From Adiantum capillus-veneris (Eukaryota > Streptophyta > Polypodiopsida > Polypodiales > Pteridaceae): a stretch of 64,000 nt of DNA. Shown in pieces: positions 48,594 through 58,790 of the stretch (within the stretch, counting starts at the first letter, position 1; each line of letters starts with the position of its first letter). The stretch spans positions 3,082,501 to 3,146,500 of the forward strand of contig CM043954.1 of assembly GCA_014529385.2 (NCBI GenBank), read 5' to 3'. The notes under the pieces are model-generated. The model had not been told where the DNA came from. It searched no databases and saw only the letters and a program-made list of their open reading frames with translations. Both the position numbers and the translations under genes were made by a program.

Positions 48594-48833
48594 TGTGCAC
48601 GTATGTCGCACGTGTCAATGCAAGGAACTTGCCGATACACCGTGTGCGAGCCACAAATGGCTCCAAGCACACAACAAGCCTAAACTAGTAAGCTCAAAGA
48701 AGGCGATGGTGTGTCACTCACCGCTCTACGCTTGCTTCGTGGAGGATTCCTCGCCGCGAAGAAGAAGGAGACGCCACTATGCCGTGCTCAACCGCTTCAC
48801 CGCCGTCGTGCCTTCGTAATGCTCGATAGCCCA

Positions 48834-48884
<51 letters not shown>

Positions 48885-49250
48885 GCACATACACACACAC
48901 ACAAGGAGGTGAAGAAGAAGGAGATGGAGATGGAGATGGAGATGGAGCAAGAGCACTCTTCTATTGCACAAAGGAGAGAATGAGTGAATTTTAGGTTTAG
49001 TTGACTTTTATATGAGCTCACCCCATTCACACTTGGGCGCCCATGCTTAGCCAACTAATCCCTTGAATGTTCCAGTTAGAGTGCGCCTCTCATCGGCGAT
49101 CACTCTTACCCTTTTCCTATTGGACCGACAAGCCCGGTACCTGACTCTACCAAATAAATAATACAATGTCCGTCGTAGGTTCCAACGTCCGTCGTAGGTT
49201 ACAACGTCCGTCGTAGGTAATAGGGTGTCTGTGAGCCGTGAGGGTTAACA
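48594..49250 (-). repeat. 5' LTR of the gypsy element
   Basis: 657 bp, homologous to 35981-36589. A longer TC run (about 48834-48881), one extra GATGGA and an extra CGTCCGTCGTAGG-type unit account for the length difference. The TATAAAA box is encoded at 49012-49006. Confidence 0.93.
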
Positions 49251-49255
49251 CTGCG

Positions 49256-50125
49256 CATGGGGTGTCTCTGCTTGTTGTCTTGGTGCTCTCTATTGTCCTG
49301 TCCGCCGGCCTATGGCACTTCTGGGCCGTGCTCCTGCTCTGTTGTCCTGCTCCGCTCCCGTGGTGCTATCGTTCGCGCATGATAGCATGGGGGCATGTCG
49401 CCCTGCTTGCCGGCCTGTGGCGGTTCTGGGCCGCGCTCCTGCTCTGCTCCTCTGGTGCTACCCTGCTTGCATGGGGTTGTTGAGAACATGCTGGCTTGTG
49501 TGGCGTGGTTCTTTTCGTTGGTCTATGGCGCTGTTGGGCATGTTTCAGTGCCTTGCCTCTCCGCAGTCATGCGTTGTTGTGGTTTGTCGTCCTACTCGCC
49601 GATCTATGGTGGATTTTGGCCGCGCTTGTGCTCTACTGTGCTTCTCTGCGAGTGCCTCGTGTTCTTGGTTCGCTGGTCTATGGTGGATTGGGGTCGTGCC
49701 TTGGTGCTGTGTTGCTCTGTGTCTCGGGGTTGTGCTGCTCTTTTTTCTCGTCTCCTTCGCCGATCTGAAGTGGCACTTGAACATGTGGTGCCGTGCTGCT
49801 CTGTGGATTCGGGCCGTGCTGCTCTGTTTGGACGTCGCCTTCGCCGATCTATGGCGGATCTTGGATTCCGATCTGTGGTGCTTCTATTGTTTCTGGTTAT
49901 GTCGTGCTGCATTGCCGTCCTCTTCGTCGGTCTGTGGTGGATTGGGTCGTTTTGTACTGTGCCGTGCTGCTCTATGCATCGGGGTTTTGCTGCTCTATTA
50001 GGACGTCTCCTCCGTCGGCCTGTGATGGACTGGACGCCAATCTATTCTACTGTTGCTATTTCCGGTGTTGTCGTGCTGCATTGTCGTCTTCTCCGTCGGT
50101 CTGTGGTGGATCAGGGCGTTCTGCT
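49256..50125. repeat. GC-rich degenerate tandem array, period near 85 bp
   Basis: About ten copies of a core like CGCCGATCTATGGTGGATTTGG (variants CGTCGGTCTGTGG, CGCCGGCCTATGG) occur at roughly 49306, 49406, 49518, 49598, 49672, 49758, 49838, 49926, 50016 and 50094, each followed by TGCTGCTCT-type text. Both strands are open in several frames. The longest frames (229 and 245 codons) contain a recurring AALxxRLLRRSVxDxG-like peptide purely because of the repeat. Whether any frame is expressed cannot be told. Confidence 0.8.
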
Positions 50126-50195
50126 GTGTTAATTTTGGGTATGTTTTAAATAGATTTTTTGTGTTAATTTTGGGTATGTTTTAAAGAGATTTTTT
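50126..50195. repeat. 35-bp tandem duplication
   Basis: GTGTTAATTTTGGGTATG and the bases that follow are repeated once with a period of 35 bp and one substitution. Confidence 0.9.
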
Positions 50196-50961
50196 TGTTT
50201 GATCTTGCTCTATACCGATTGATTGGTTGTTTGACAGTTTGCTGTTTTCTACAGGGTCGTGCAGAATCGTTGACGGGATTGGATAGATTGGGTTGCTTGA
50301 TGTATGTTGAGGTCAAGGACACTATGTAATGGGCTAAATAACTTGAATACTATAATAGTAGCCAACTTTTCGGTGTCAATGAAGTTTGATTATGTGTAAT
50401 GTTTTGAAGTTAACTATATCCCAAACTTTGTTCGATTGTTGTTGATGGACTCCATGCTTTTTTTTGCTATAATTATTTTTTGGGTGTGGCGAGATGCTTT
50501 TAATTAAATACGATTGGCTCCACATTCTATGATGCAATTTTGGTCCATGATTTAATCCTATTGATGGATTATTTGGACTAGCTGAGTATGTGGTTAGGGT
50601 TTTGGGATTCGGCGTTGACAATTTATGGTTGTGAGGTTATTATTTCAATGTAAAAAAAATGATTTAACTCTCATTATTAAATATGATTGTCTCAAGGTTC
50701 ATTGTTAATATTGTGAAGTGAGAAAATAAATCCGTTTTGATGTGATGATTTAAGGTCATATTTGTTTTTATCTTTTAGATTTTTTAATTTACTTAGTTGT
50801 AGTTCTCATCTCATTTGCAGCCTTGCACTTTTCTTCTCTCCTCTCTCTAATATTTAGGATGCACCTATCTTTCCTTCTCTCTTCTCTCTAGTAATAGTTG
50901 AGTTATTTGTAGCTTTTAATGTTATTGCAAAAATCGAAGTAGAGTTAATTAAAAGAGCCCA

Positions 50962-51009
<48 letters not shown>

Positions 51010-51324
51010 GAGTGTATAGGTCGTGACCCACTACAATATAATGATAGATGGGAACAATTGTAAAAATCTGCATTTATTGCCAACCTTTGAGTGGAACTTT
51101 CAAACTATCTTTCTTGAAGTACTCAAGATTATCCATCACATTTCACTCTTTGAGTTGTTAGTATATAAAAGCCAAAGGTATTTTGAAGAACTATCACGTT
51201 TTACAAGCCTCTTACTGTGAGATTGCTCTTGTTGAGAGTTTAACCTCCTCTATAGTACAATCTTTTAATCCTTATAGCCACATCTATTATCAAAGCATAG
51301 CATCACTCTCTATACCAAGGCGCC
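50196..51324. other. No gene; leads into the Helentron
   Basis: AT-rich, with a (TC)n microsatellite at 50964-51006. The 5' end of the Helentron must lie here or further left, but its terminus could not be recognised. Confidence 0.4.
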
Positions 51325-53116
51325 ATGGATTCGAATATGGATGATAATACACCTATGCATTTTGTTTCCTCTTTTGGTGCTTAAGAGTCTTGTTGTCTTG
51401 CTTATCTTGAAATCTGTCTTGAAATTGCTCTTGATTATAGATGCTTTCACTACAAACTCAAGCAATGATTACTTTGAGACTTTGAGCGCATCTCCTAGAA
51501 CTGAAAACTTGCATGAAGTTGTGTCTGAAAGTGGGGGCCTTGGATCGTCAAGTAGCTTAGTAGGTTCTCCAAACTCAACATTTAAAAAGCTCAGTCCCAA
51601 GGCCAAGTTAAAGAAATCTCCAAAATCTGTTCAAAAAGCCCTTAGTATTGCAAGGGGAATGGCCACTGTGAGAGGTTAGCTTTGTTTAAATTTCTATGCC
51701 TTACCAATCTGTAATCGATAATAATAGTATTGTGTGTCATGTGATGTAGGGCAAACATCGCTTAACATTTCCGGGATTGCCACTCCCTCTATTGGTGTGA
51801 GTCGTTCGTTGGGCTTAACATCTATTAAAGAAGAGCCAAAGCCTATTGTTGACTCTTTTGAATCTCAATTGGCATTCCGAGCTTCTTATTTCTGAGCTTG
51901 CTGATGCCATTAACTTCCGTTTTGTCTTCATTGGCAAGGTGCTTGCAAAATATGGCACATATAAAATCCAAAAAGCAAACTACAGCAGATTTTTGAAGGT
52001 GGACAAGGTTGCACATCATACTATCACTTTTGTAATTGTGGCAGAAAATTATATTGAACAGTTTGTCAACTCATTTGCGGTGGGTGATTTTATACGTATT
52101 GAGGGCCCTGTTGTGAGGAAAAAGAATCCTAGTGATGGAGGCACTTGCCAACTTGCTCTCTATGCTGATGCAACTACATCTATTGTGAAGGCTCCTTCAT
52201 TCGACTTTGTGCTAACTCTCTTTCCTGAGCACAAGATTAAAGATCTTGTCTCATCATGGACTTCCTCAATTGAAGATGGTGTGCCTACTGTAGCATTTAC
52301 TGTTATCAAGGTGGAGAACATGGCGAAAAGTGATGGGAGTAGTGGCACTAGGCTTATTGTTGTTGATGGCCTTGCTGATGTTGATAGAGCAACGATAAGC
52401 TTCTATACACAGCTCTAAGTGTTCTTGATCGTGTTTTGATTGTTTGTTATTGTTGCAGCTTTTGTTTGTACCTTCTCGAAAGGCTGATTTTTATAACATA
52501 TCCAATGAAGTCAAAGAGAATGGATTTTATGATTGTGTGGCCCACAACATAAATGTCTTCAAACAATTCTCTAACACATTGTCTGTCGTGGACTACACTA
52601 TCTTGCTGCCATTGTCCTCTCAATTGAAGTTGGTTTTCAAAAATATCCGTGATAAGCAGATTGCAAGTATGGGATTCGGAAAAACGGTGAGTTTCGCTTG
52701 GTAGGTTCATTGTATTCATTGTGCATTGTGTGATCCCTTTATGTTAATTTCAAGTGTTTGGTTCCCTTGAGGTTGTTAACGTCAACAATGTTGGATTGGA
52801 GTATTTATGTGGAGTTTGCAAATCTGCCCAGGTCAACCGCCAAAGCTCTAATCCTCATTGTTTTGCTTGCAACAAAGTTGTTGAAATATGGAAAGTTCCT
52901 GCTCTTCAAGCAAAGCTGGTTCCTCGTGACGGCAAAGGCATTTCTATCACCTTGCACGGAAAGATCGTTGACCAAGTCCTTCGTTTATCCTCTTCTTTTT
53001 TGCATTTGTATGAAACTGATCTAGTGAGTTTGAAAGCTTCCTTGGTGGGAATGAAAAGAGATGGGCATTCCTCAATTGATGCACATGGGTATGTAACAAG
53101 CTTTAAGTCCGAATAG
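51325..53116 (+). pseudogene. RPA70-like single-strand DNA-binding protein, multi-exon
   Basis: A possible start is the ATG at 51325 in good context. A Ser/Lys-rich N-terminal part (SPKAKLKKSPKSVQKALS) is followed by a GT-AG intron (about 51675-51749). The OB-fold region lies at 51846-52418: FRFVFIGKVLAKYGTYKI, FLKVDKVAHHTITFVIV, FVNSFAVGDFIRIEGPVV. A second segment (52444-52690) precedes a second likely GT-AG intron (about 52687-52753). A C4 zinc site follows, CGVC...CFAC (52808-52870), as in RPA70 DBD-C. A frameshift near 51870 and a stop near 52416 are unexplained breaks or unpredicted splicing. Plant Helitrons often carry RPA-like genes, thought to protect single-stranded DNA during rolling-circle transposition. 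Confidence 0.7.
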
Positions 53117-53182
53117 GGAGATGCTGTCTATCTAATGTGCCTTGCACTCGTGTAGTAAGCCTATATTCTGCTGAATATCCTT

Positions 53183-53851
53183 TTGTATCTAGGCATTATG
53201 GCGGGATTATCTCTTGATGATAAAACTGTTTTTTGTTTAGATGGTTTCCAATGTTCAATCGACTCAACATTTTGGACATCGTCTCCTTGTAATCAAGATG
53301 TTTTGAGGGCATTATTGTTTATATGTGGTGTAGATATCTCTGTCAATTCATTAGAGAAAATTTTGTCCAAGCATATTGTTGCAAGATTTCGTTCTCACGA
53401 CTTGGAGATCACAAGTGTGTGGCTGAAACTGTGGAATGATGAGCGTGTTGCTTGTAATGTCGACGACAAAACTCTTGAATCTCTAGTTTGCCAACGTATG
53501 GGCACAAGAGAAAATTCTCCTTTGCTTTCAATCAATTTGATCAATCTAGCTTGCCATGTGTTGGAGTTTCAATGTGTTGTTCATGTCTTTCAAGAACAAA
53601 TTCATCAACATTCTTTTAACGCTAATCCTTGTGTTGCATCTTCTTCCTCTTCTCATGGCTTGTTCGTCTTTATTTGTCAAGATGGATTGTTTGTTTTTCC
53701 ACAATCATCTTCCACCAAGAAACGTAAGCGTTGCTCCTGGCCTAAAGATCTTGCCGCTAGATTGGTGGACGTTGTGAAGAGTTTTCCAAATAAGACAGCA
53801 CTGCAGATAGCTTCTCGATTTCGAACACAATTTGTTCTTCTTACACTTTGA
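53183..53851 (+). CDS. OTU-like cysteine protease candidate
   Basis: 223 codons. The segment PCNQDVLRALLFICG fits the OTU nucleophile motif (DGNCLFRAL...G) loosely, with Cys and Leu-Arg-Ala in place. RENSPLLSINLINLACHVLEFQCVVHVF resembles the GxWGDxxELxALAxxLxxxIxVF segment of OTU folds. A HGLFVF segment could hold the distal His. OTU domains are reported in Helentrons between or before Rep, so the position supports the reading. The match is weak and the protein could be something else. It ends in another phase just as the Rep frame opens. Confidence 0.4.
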   Translation: MYLGIMAGLSLDDKTVFCLDGFQCSIDSTFWTSSPCNQDVLRALLFICGVDISVNSLEKILSKHIVARFRSHDLEITSVWLKLWNDERVACNVDDKTLESLVCQRMGTRENSPLLSINLINLACHVLEFQCVVHVFQEQIHQHSFNANPCVASSSSSHGLFVFICQDGLFVFPQSSSTKKRKRCSWPKDLAARLVDVVKSFPNKTALQIASRFRTQFVLLTL

Positions 53852-55133
53852 AACAAATTCAAAAGAAAGTTTACTCAATATCGAAAATGTTGCATCAAGA
53901 CAATGTTGTGCCTCAATCTAATAAAAGATCTAGGAAACAAAAATATCTAGTGGAAATTCAAGACACTCGTGCATATGGATGTTTAAGCTGTGGTAGTCTT
54001 TTGTTCAAAAAGAGTTTGCATTGTTTGAGTGTGCTCGAAGCATCTTTTCTCCAGACCTTGATGGGATTGCAAATATTTAACTCTGCTCTAGACAAAAGAG
54101 TTTGTTTCTTTTGTAAGCAAAGCTTGAAATCTCAAAGGAAGCCACTCTTTTGCATACATCCACATTCTCTTCTCAATGAAAGTATTGGAAGCATTGCATT
54201 GTTAAATGCAATTGAGAAGCGCCTTGTATCACTTCGCATTCCTTTCACCCAAATACGAGAGCTCAATTATGAGGGTCAGTTCGGGCTGTGAGGCAGCGTT
54301 GTTAATGTCATGGCAGACTTGACAAGAATTCAAGCAATCTTGCCGTGTTTTAGTGATGAGCATGCTACAATCCTTGTGGAAATTAAGCGTAAACTTGAGT
54401 ATGCCCATGCATACCTTAGTGGTGGTGTACGTCCCTTTTATGTGCTCCAAGCACTGAATGATTAGCACCCCTTTATACATAGAGCACAAAGCCTCTATTA
54501 ATGAAGCTTGGGTTTCTACTTTTCACATGAGTCCATATGTAGTGTTGTATGAAGAAGATGAGGTTGATGAGCTAGTGAATGAACATTCCGACACCCTTGT
54601 CCATGGTATCTATTCTTCACAACAAGTCATTGATCACAGTGCACATGTCCATAGTGTCGCTCCATGTGAAGGATTTTCCCCACTGAGCCTATTTGATGAT
54701 GCCGATTGTCAGGAATTGTCTTTTCCAGCTTTGTTCTTTGGAAAAAGAAGAACCTATGAAAATCTTGCGAAAAAAAATTATTTAAAGATCGCACAATGGG
54801 AGCTCAAAAACAAGGATAGACGCTTTGCATTAGACATTGAAAATTTGTTCTTCAAAGTGATGAAGATTATCATTGGCAAGGTGCTTGGTTCTATATGGGT
54901 ACGTCTGCGCAAGGGAAAATTGCAAGGCATGCAACTATGCGCAAAAGATGTTCATAACAACACTAACATTGATCGAATACTATCATCCCAGCTAGGATAT
55001 CATGACTTTGAATCTCTGCGAACATCATCAGATTACAAGGCCAAACTCAAGCGCAATGTCTTCGCCATGATTCGACAAATAGGACAACCTACCTTTTGTC
55101 ACTCTATCATGTGCGGAGCAAAGATGGAAGCCA
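53848..55133 (+). pseudogene. Helitron Rep N-terminal region
   Basis: Frame 53848-54291 has paired Cys motifs (CLSCG, CFFCK) and the DUF6570-like PLFCIHPHSLLNESIGSI...FTQIRELNYEG segment common in Helitron proteins, and is ended by a TGA (54289-54291). The text continues GSVVNVMADLTRIQAILPC in phase. A one-base shift near 54455 leads to frame 54458-55159, the Helitron-like N domain: ELSFPALFFGKRRTYENL, KNKDRRFALDIENLFFKVM, LRTSSDYKAKLKRNVFAMIRQIGQPTF. Another one-base shift near 55095 leads into the HUH frame. Confidence 0.8.
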
Positions 55134-55904
55134 TTGCACGAATGTCTTGTTGCGCTTAATCCACAAATCAATGAATCTAATTTCCAATCCAATGCACATT
55201 ATATCCGTGCGTTGGTTCGTGCAGATCCTATCACCACAGCTCGGTACTATGTCCATAGATTCAACGCACTTAAGAAAGAGTTGAAACGCAATTCAAAAAT
55301 ACTTGGCCAAATCATGGATTTTTTCTTTGTCATAGAATTTCAGCTTAGGGGAAGCCAACATGATCATGGATTAATTTGGATTGACAATTCTCCAAAGCTT
55401 GGGATTTCTGATGACAAAGAAGTGATTGCTTTTGTTGATAAATACATCTCAAGTGACAAAGATGAATTACCTGTTGACTTACAAAAAGTACAAATCCATT
55501 CCCATCGTAGAACTTGCAAAAAAAGAAAGAAGCATTGCCGTTTTGGATTTCCAAGACCGCCTGCACGGCAAACAACTATCCTGCGTCCAATACGACCAAG
55601 TGAAAAACGGGAATCCATTCTTCTTGCGAATAAGACACTACTCGAAAGTCAACTTGCAGCTTTGCCACATTGCCTTGAAATGAGTTTTGATAATTGGTTA
55701 TCCTCTTTAAGCATGGATGAAGACATGTACCTTGAGACACTCTCAATTTTGCTCTCAGAACCAACACTTTTGCTCAAAAGACAACAAAAGATATATACAC
55801 AAACAATTTCAACAAAACAATGTGCACATTGTGGGATGGCAATCTTGATATTCAGTTTATTTTCAATCCTCATGGAGCTGCTGCATACTACACATCATAT
55901 ATGA
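55134..55904 (+). pseudogene. HUH Rep endonuclease of the Helentron
   Basis: Contains HECLVALNPQIN, then FVIEFQLRGSQHDHGLIWI with the HUH motif (His-Asp-His at 55359-55367), which coordinates the metal for strand nicking. After it, the Cys/His cluster HSHRRTCKKRKKHCRFGFP is typical of Helitron Rep. The catalytic tyrosine motif (YxxxYxxK) lies in the next phase, just past a one-base shift near 55815 (55886-55909: YYTSYMKK, two Tyr four residues apart), so both Rep catalytic parts are present. Rep nicks and rejoins DNA in rolling-circle transposition. Confidence 0.88.
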
Positions 55905-58753
55905 AAAAAACAGATTCGACCACAAGCAAAGCAATCAACAAAATCCTTGAGAAATGCAAGAAGGAGAGTCTTCCCACATTGGAGCGTCTTAAGAAAATTG
56001 GAGGTGCCCTGATCAATGCTCAAGAAATCACAACTCAACAAGCAACATACATTTCACTATCTCTTCCATTGCACAGCACAACCAGGCAATTTATCTTCAT
56101 CAATGCAGACTACCAAACCCAAAGAACACTATTGTTAAAGAGGAAGACTTCCTTGCAAGCACTTCATCCTGATGACACAGACATATTCTTTGATGATCTC
56201 GTAACAAAGTATACAAAAAGACCAACTAGCATACAAAATCTTTGTTTGGCAGAGTATGCAAGCAAATACACTATCTCACAAGGGACACACCACAAGTGCA
56301 AAAAGCCTCGGATTATCAGATATACAAGCTTCAACAAGGAGATCGACAACGAGAGACATTACCACCAACTATGTTTGTTGTTTCTACCGTTCACAAGCAA
56401 TGAATCCACGTTCGATGCTTTGACATCAACTTGGAGAGAGAGATATGAGTCTAATATTGCTATAATTGCACAAAACATGAAGCCTTTCACAAAATTAGAA
56501 ATCAACAATCAAAAATCATCAACATCTTGCTCAATCTCCTCACAAGAAACTCAACAAGAACAATTCACTTATGAGCTTGATCTCGACCTACCAACCACAA
56601 GGCATCATACCACTCAACTACCAACATCGTCCAGATTCCTTGGAATGCCAAATGAAGAATATCACTCAATTGTCATGAGTTTGAATATAGAGCAAAGACA
56701 TCTTTACGATGATATTATGACACAAAAGAGAGTATGCCCAAATGACAAAATCCACCTTTTTTTAACAGGAGGTGCCGGCACAGGGAAAACGTTTACTTTG
56801 CGTGCAATCATCCAAGGCTTGGTTCGACACTATGCACCTTCGATAGAAGGAAATATTGAGCTTCCAACAACATTGTTGATGGCATATACAGGCAAAGCAG
56901 CATTCAACCTTGGTGGCACAACAATACACTCTGCGTTGCGCCTTCCATTGATGCTAATTGAGATGGTCCCTCTTTCCAACGACACCCTCAATGACCTATC
57001 CCAAGCAAACGCAAACCTCAAACTAGTTGTTTTTGACGAGGATTCCTTGATAGGCAACAGGCTGCTGCGTATTATTGACACAAGACTCCGATCTATAAAG
57101 CACAAACACAATGAACCCTTCGGTGGCCTGGACGTTATCTTTTGTGGCGATCTTTGCCAAGCAAGCCCTGTCCGTGATCGCTGGATATTCAGTGACACAA
57201 GCAATACACTTGACATCCTCACACCATCGAGCTGGAACACACATATCACATGCGTTGAGCTAACAACAGCAATGCGTCAATCAAATGAATTGTTTATAGA
57301 GGTCTTAAATAGGGTACGTGTTGCGGAGCAAACACAAAGAGACTTGGCATTTATCAATGACACATTTGCAAACAACAACTTCAATATTTTTAAAACACCT
57401 CATCTTTTCTTCACAAATAAACTAAAGTCCAAGCACAACCAAACGGTCTTTGAGAACTTGCAAGAGACACCATACATCATCAAAGCTCATGACAAATTCC
57501 ACAAAACATGCTCAAAGAACCTAGTCATTCCAAACAACCCTCAAGTAACTGCTGGATTATCCTCCATCCTTGAGCTAAAGCCAAGAATGATAGTCGAACT
57601 TTGTGCTAGCAATATCAATGTGCTTGATGGTTTGGTCAATGGTGCAGATGGAATCTTCCAAACAACAAACAACAGAGCACAATCATTAATAGCTTGGATG
57701 GAGTTCTTCGATACCTCAATTGGGAGAAGACATCGATCCCAAAATGCACATCTCTACCATGCAAACATAAACAAACAATGGCCACCAATACTTCAAGTCA
57801 CAAAAGACTTTCAAGTAGGAAAGAACCCACTCAACCTAGTCTCAAGAACACAACTCCCAATTCAAGCAACGAACACACGCACAATCCATAGATCCCAAGG
57901 CTTGACAATGACAACAGTCGCATTCGACCCTACTGGGATCCAATCCCATGGCTTGGTCTACACAGCTCTATCACGTATCAAAGACCCTGCAAATCTACAT
58001 ATTCTTAGTCCCATTCTCAAGAGCCACATCAAAACTGACCCCATAGTCCTTAAAGAAATCAAACGTCTCCGGACAGATGCTAGATGGTCCTACTTGAACG
58101 AGCCCCTAGTTGCACTTGCACAAACACACCATATTGTTGCATCATTAAACATCGTCTCAATCAACAAACACATTGACCACATCAAGGGCGACCCAAACTT
58201 CATGTCATCCAGCATCTTGTGCTTCCAAGAAACGAAACAGAAAAAAAGTATGAACCCCCTGACACCAAACTTTGAGCATATTCAACATTATAATGGTTAT
58301 GGTGTATCTATATTCCACCATCCAAGCATTCAATCCATATGTCAAAAAACCATCTCAAGAGTAGGACTTGAAATAATTGATGCAACTTTCTCTTTCGAAA
58401 ATCAAACTACAACTCATATCCATGTCATGAATGTATACAAATCACCAAACACACCAATAGAAACACTTCTTTTTGAACTCCAACACTTGATACAAGAAAA
58501 CAATAAAAAAAACCTGAGCATCATACTAGGGGACTTCAACATCGACATCAGCACCACAAAAACCCAATACCAATAGTTGGAATCTCTACTTCATTCAGAG
58601 AACTATCGGCAACAAATCAAAGATACAACAACCATCTATAATTCAATGCTAGACCATATTTGGGTGAGAAGCCAACAACCTCACTACATTTGTGGCACAA
58701 GATTTTGCTTTTGGTCAGATCATTCAATCACATATATGCTGATCCCAAAATAA
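55820..58753 (+). pseudogene. Pif1 helicase fused to apurinic-type endonuclease
   Basis: 978 codons to 58753, with one TAG at 58574-58576. Rep Tyr motif at residues 23-30. Pif1/RecD-like helicase: Walker A GGAGTGKT (residue 317), Walker B VVFDEDSL (about 406), GDLCQASPV, TTAMRQ, and a C-terminal TIHRSQGLTMTTV...VYTALSRI. Endonuclease/exonuclease/phosphatase (APE-like) domain from about residue 772: VASLNIVSI, ILCFQETKQ (catalytic Glu), MNVYKS, GDFNIDI (904-910), and after the TAG LDHIWVR and WSDHSITYML (catalytic His, SDH at 58715-58723). Helicase unwinds donor DNA; the endonuclease is proposed to cut target DNA. Helicase and endonuclease are in one uninterrupted phase up to the TAG. Confidence 0.92.
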
Positions 58754-58770
58754 ATAACCCAAAGATCATT

Positions 58771-58790
58771 GGAGGGGAGACCTCCCCTCC
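58771..58790. repeat. Perfect 9-bp-arm hairpin after the Helentron stop
   Basis: GGAGGGGAG and CTCCCCTCC pair across AC, 18 bp downstream of the stop codon. Helitron-class elements carry a short hairpin close to the 3' terminus, so this is a candidate 3' end signal. No canonical CTRR end could be fixed. Confidence 0.7.

Larger units (their letters stand above)
35981..49250 (-). mobile_element. 13.3-kb Ty3/gypsy element with extra 3' module
   Basis: Minus-strand element: 5' LTR 49250-48594, tRNA-Asp primer site, leader, gag, protease, RT, RNase H, integrase, second retropepsin-like domain, extra ORFs, polypurine tract, 3' LTR 36589-35981. The perfect target duplication CTGCG lies at 35976-35980 and 49251-49255. 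The tRNA-Asp primer, size and extra 3' coding capacity suggest the plant Athila/Tat side of Ty3/gypsy. Placement needs a tree. The LTRs differ at about ten substitutions over about 570 aligned bp plus microsatellite length. Seven in-frame stops and at least three frameshifts interrupt gag-pol, so this copy is not autonomous as read. Confidence 0.95.
51325..58790 (+). mobile_element. Helentron (Helitron2-type) with RPA, OTU-like and endonuclease
   Basis: Colinear plus-strand modules: RPA70-like gene, OTU-like frame, HUH Rep with two Tyr, Pif1-family helicase, and an apurinic-type endonuclease fused to the helicase C terminus. This domain order is the hallmark of Helentrons, as known mostly from animals, whereas standard plant Helitrons lack the endonuclease. 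A perfect hairpin lies 18 bp after the final stop. True termini are not fixed. The coding sequence has two premature stops and at least three one-base frameshifts in Rep-Hel, so this copy is recently inactivated. Confidence 0.85.

Noticed and set aside
49312-50132. 229- and 245-codon frames as a real gene
   Set aside because: Several overlapping frames on both strands are equally open because of GC-rich tandem repeats; no domain or start context favours one.
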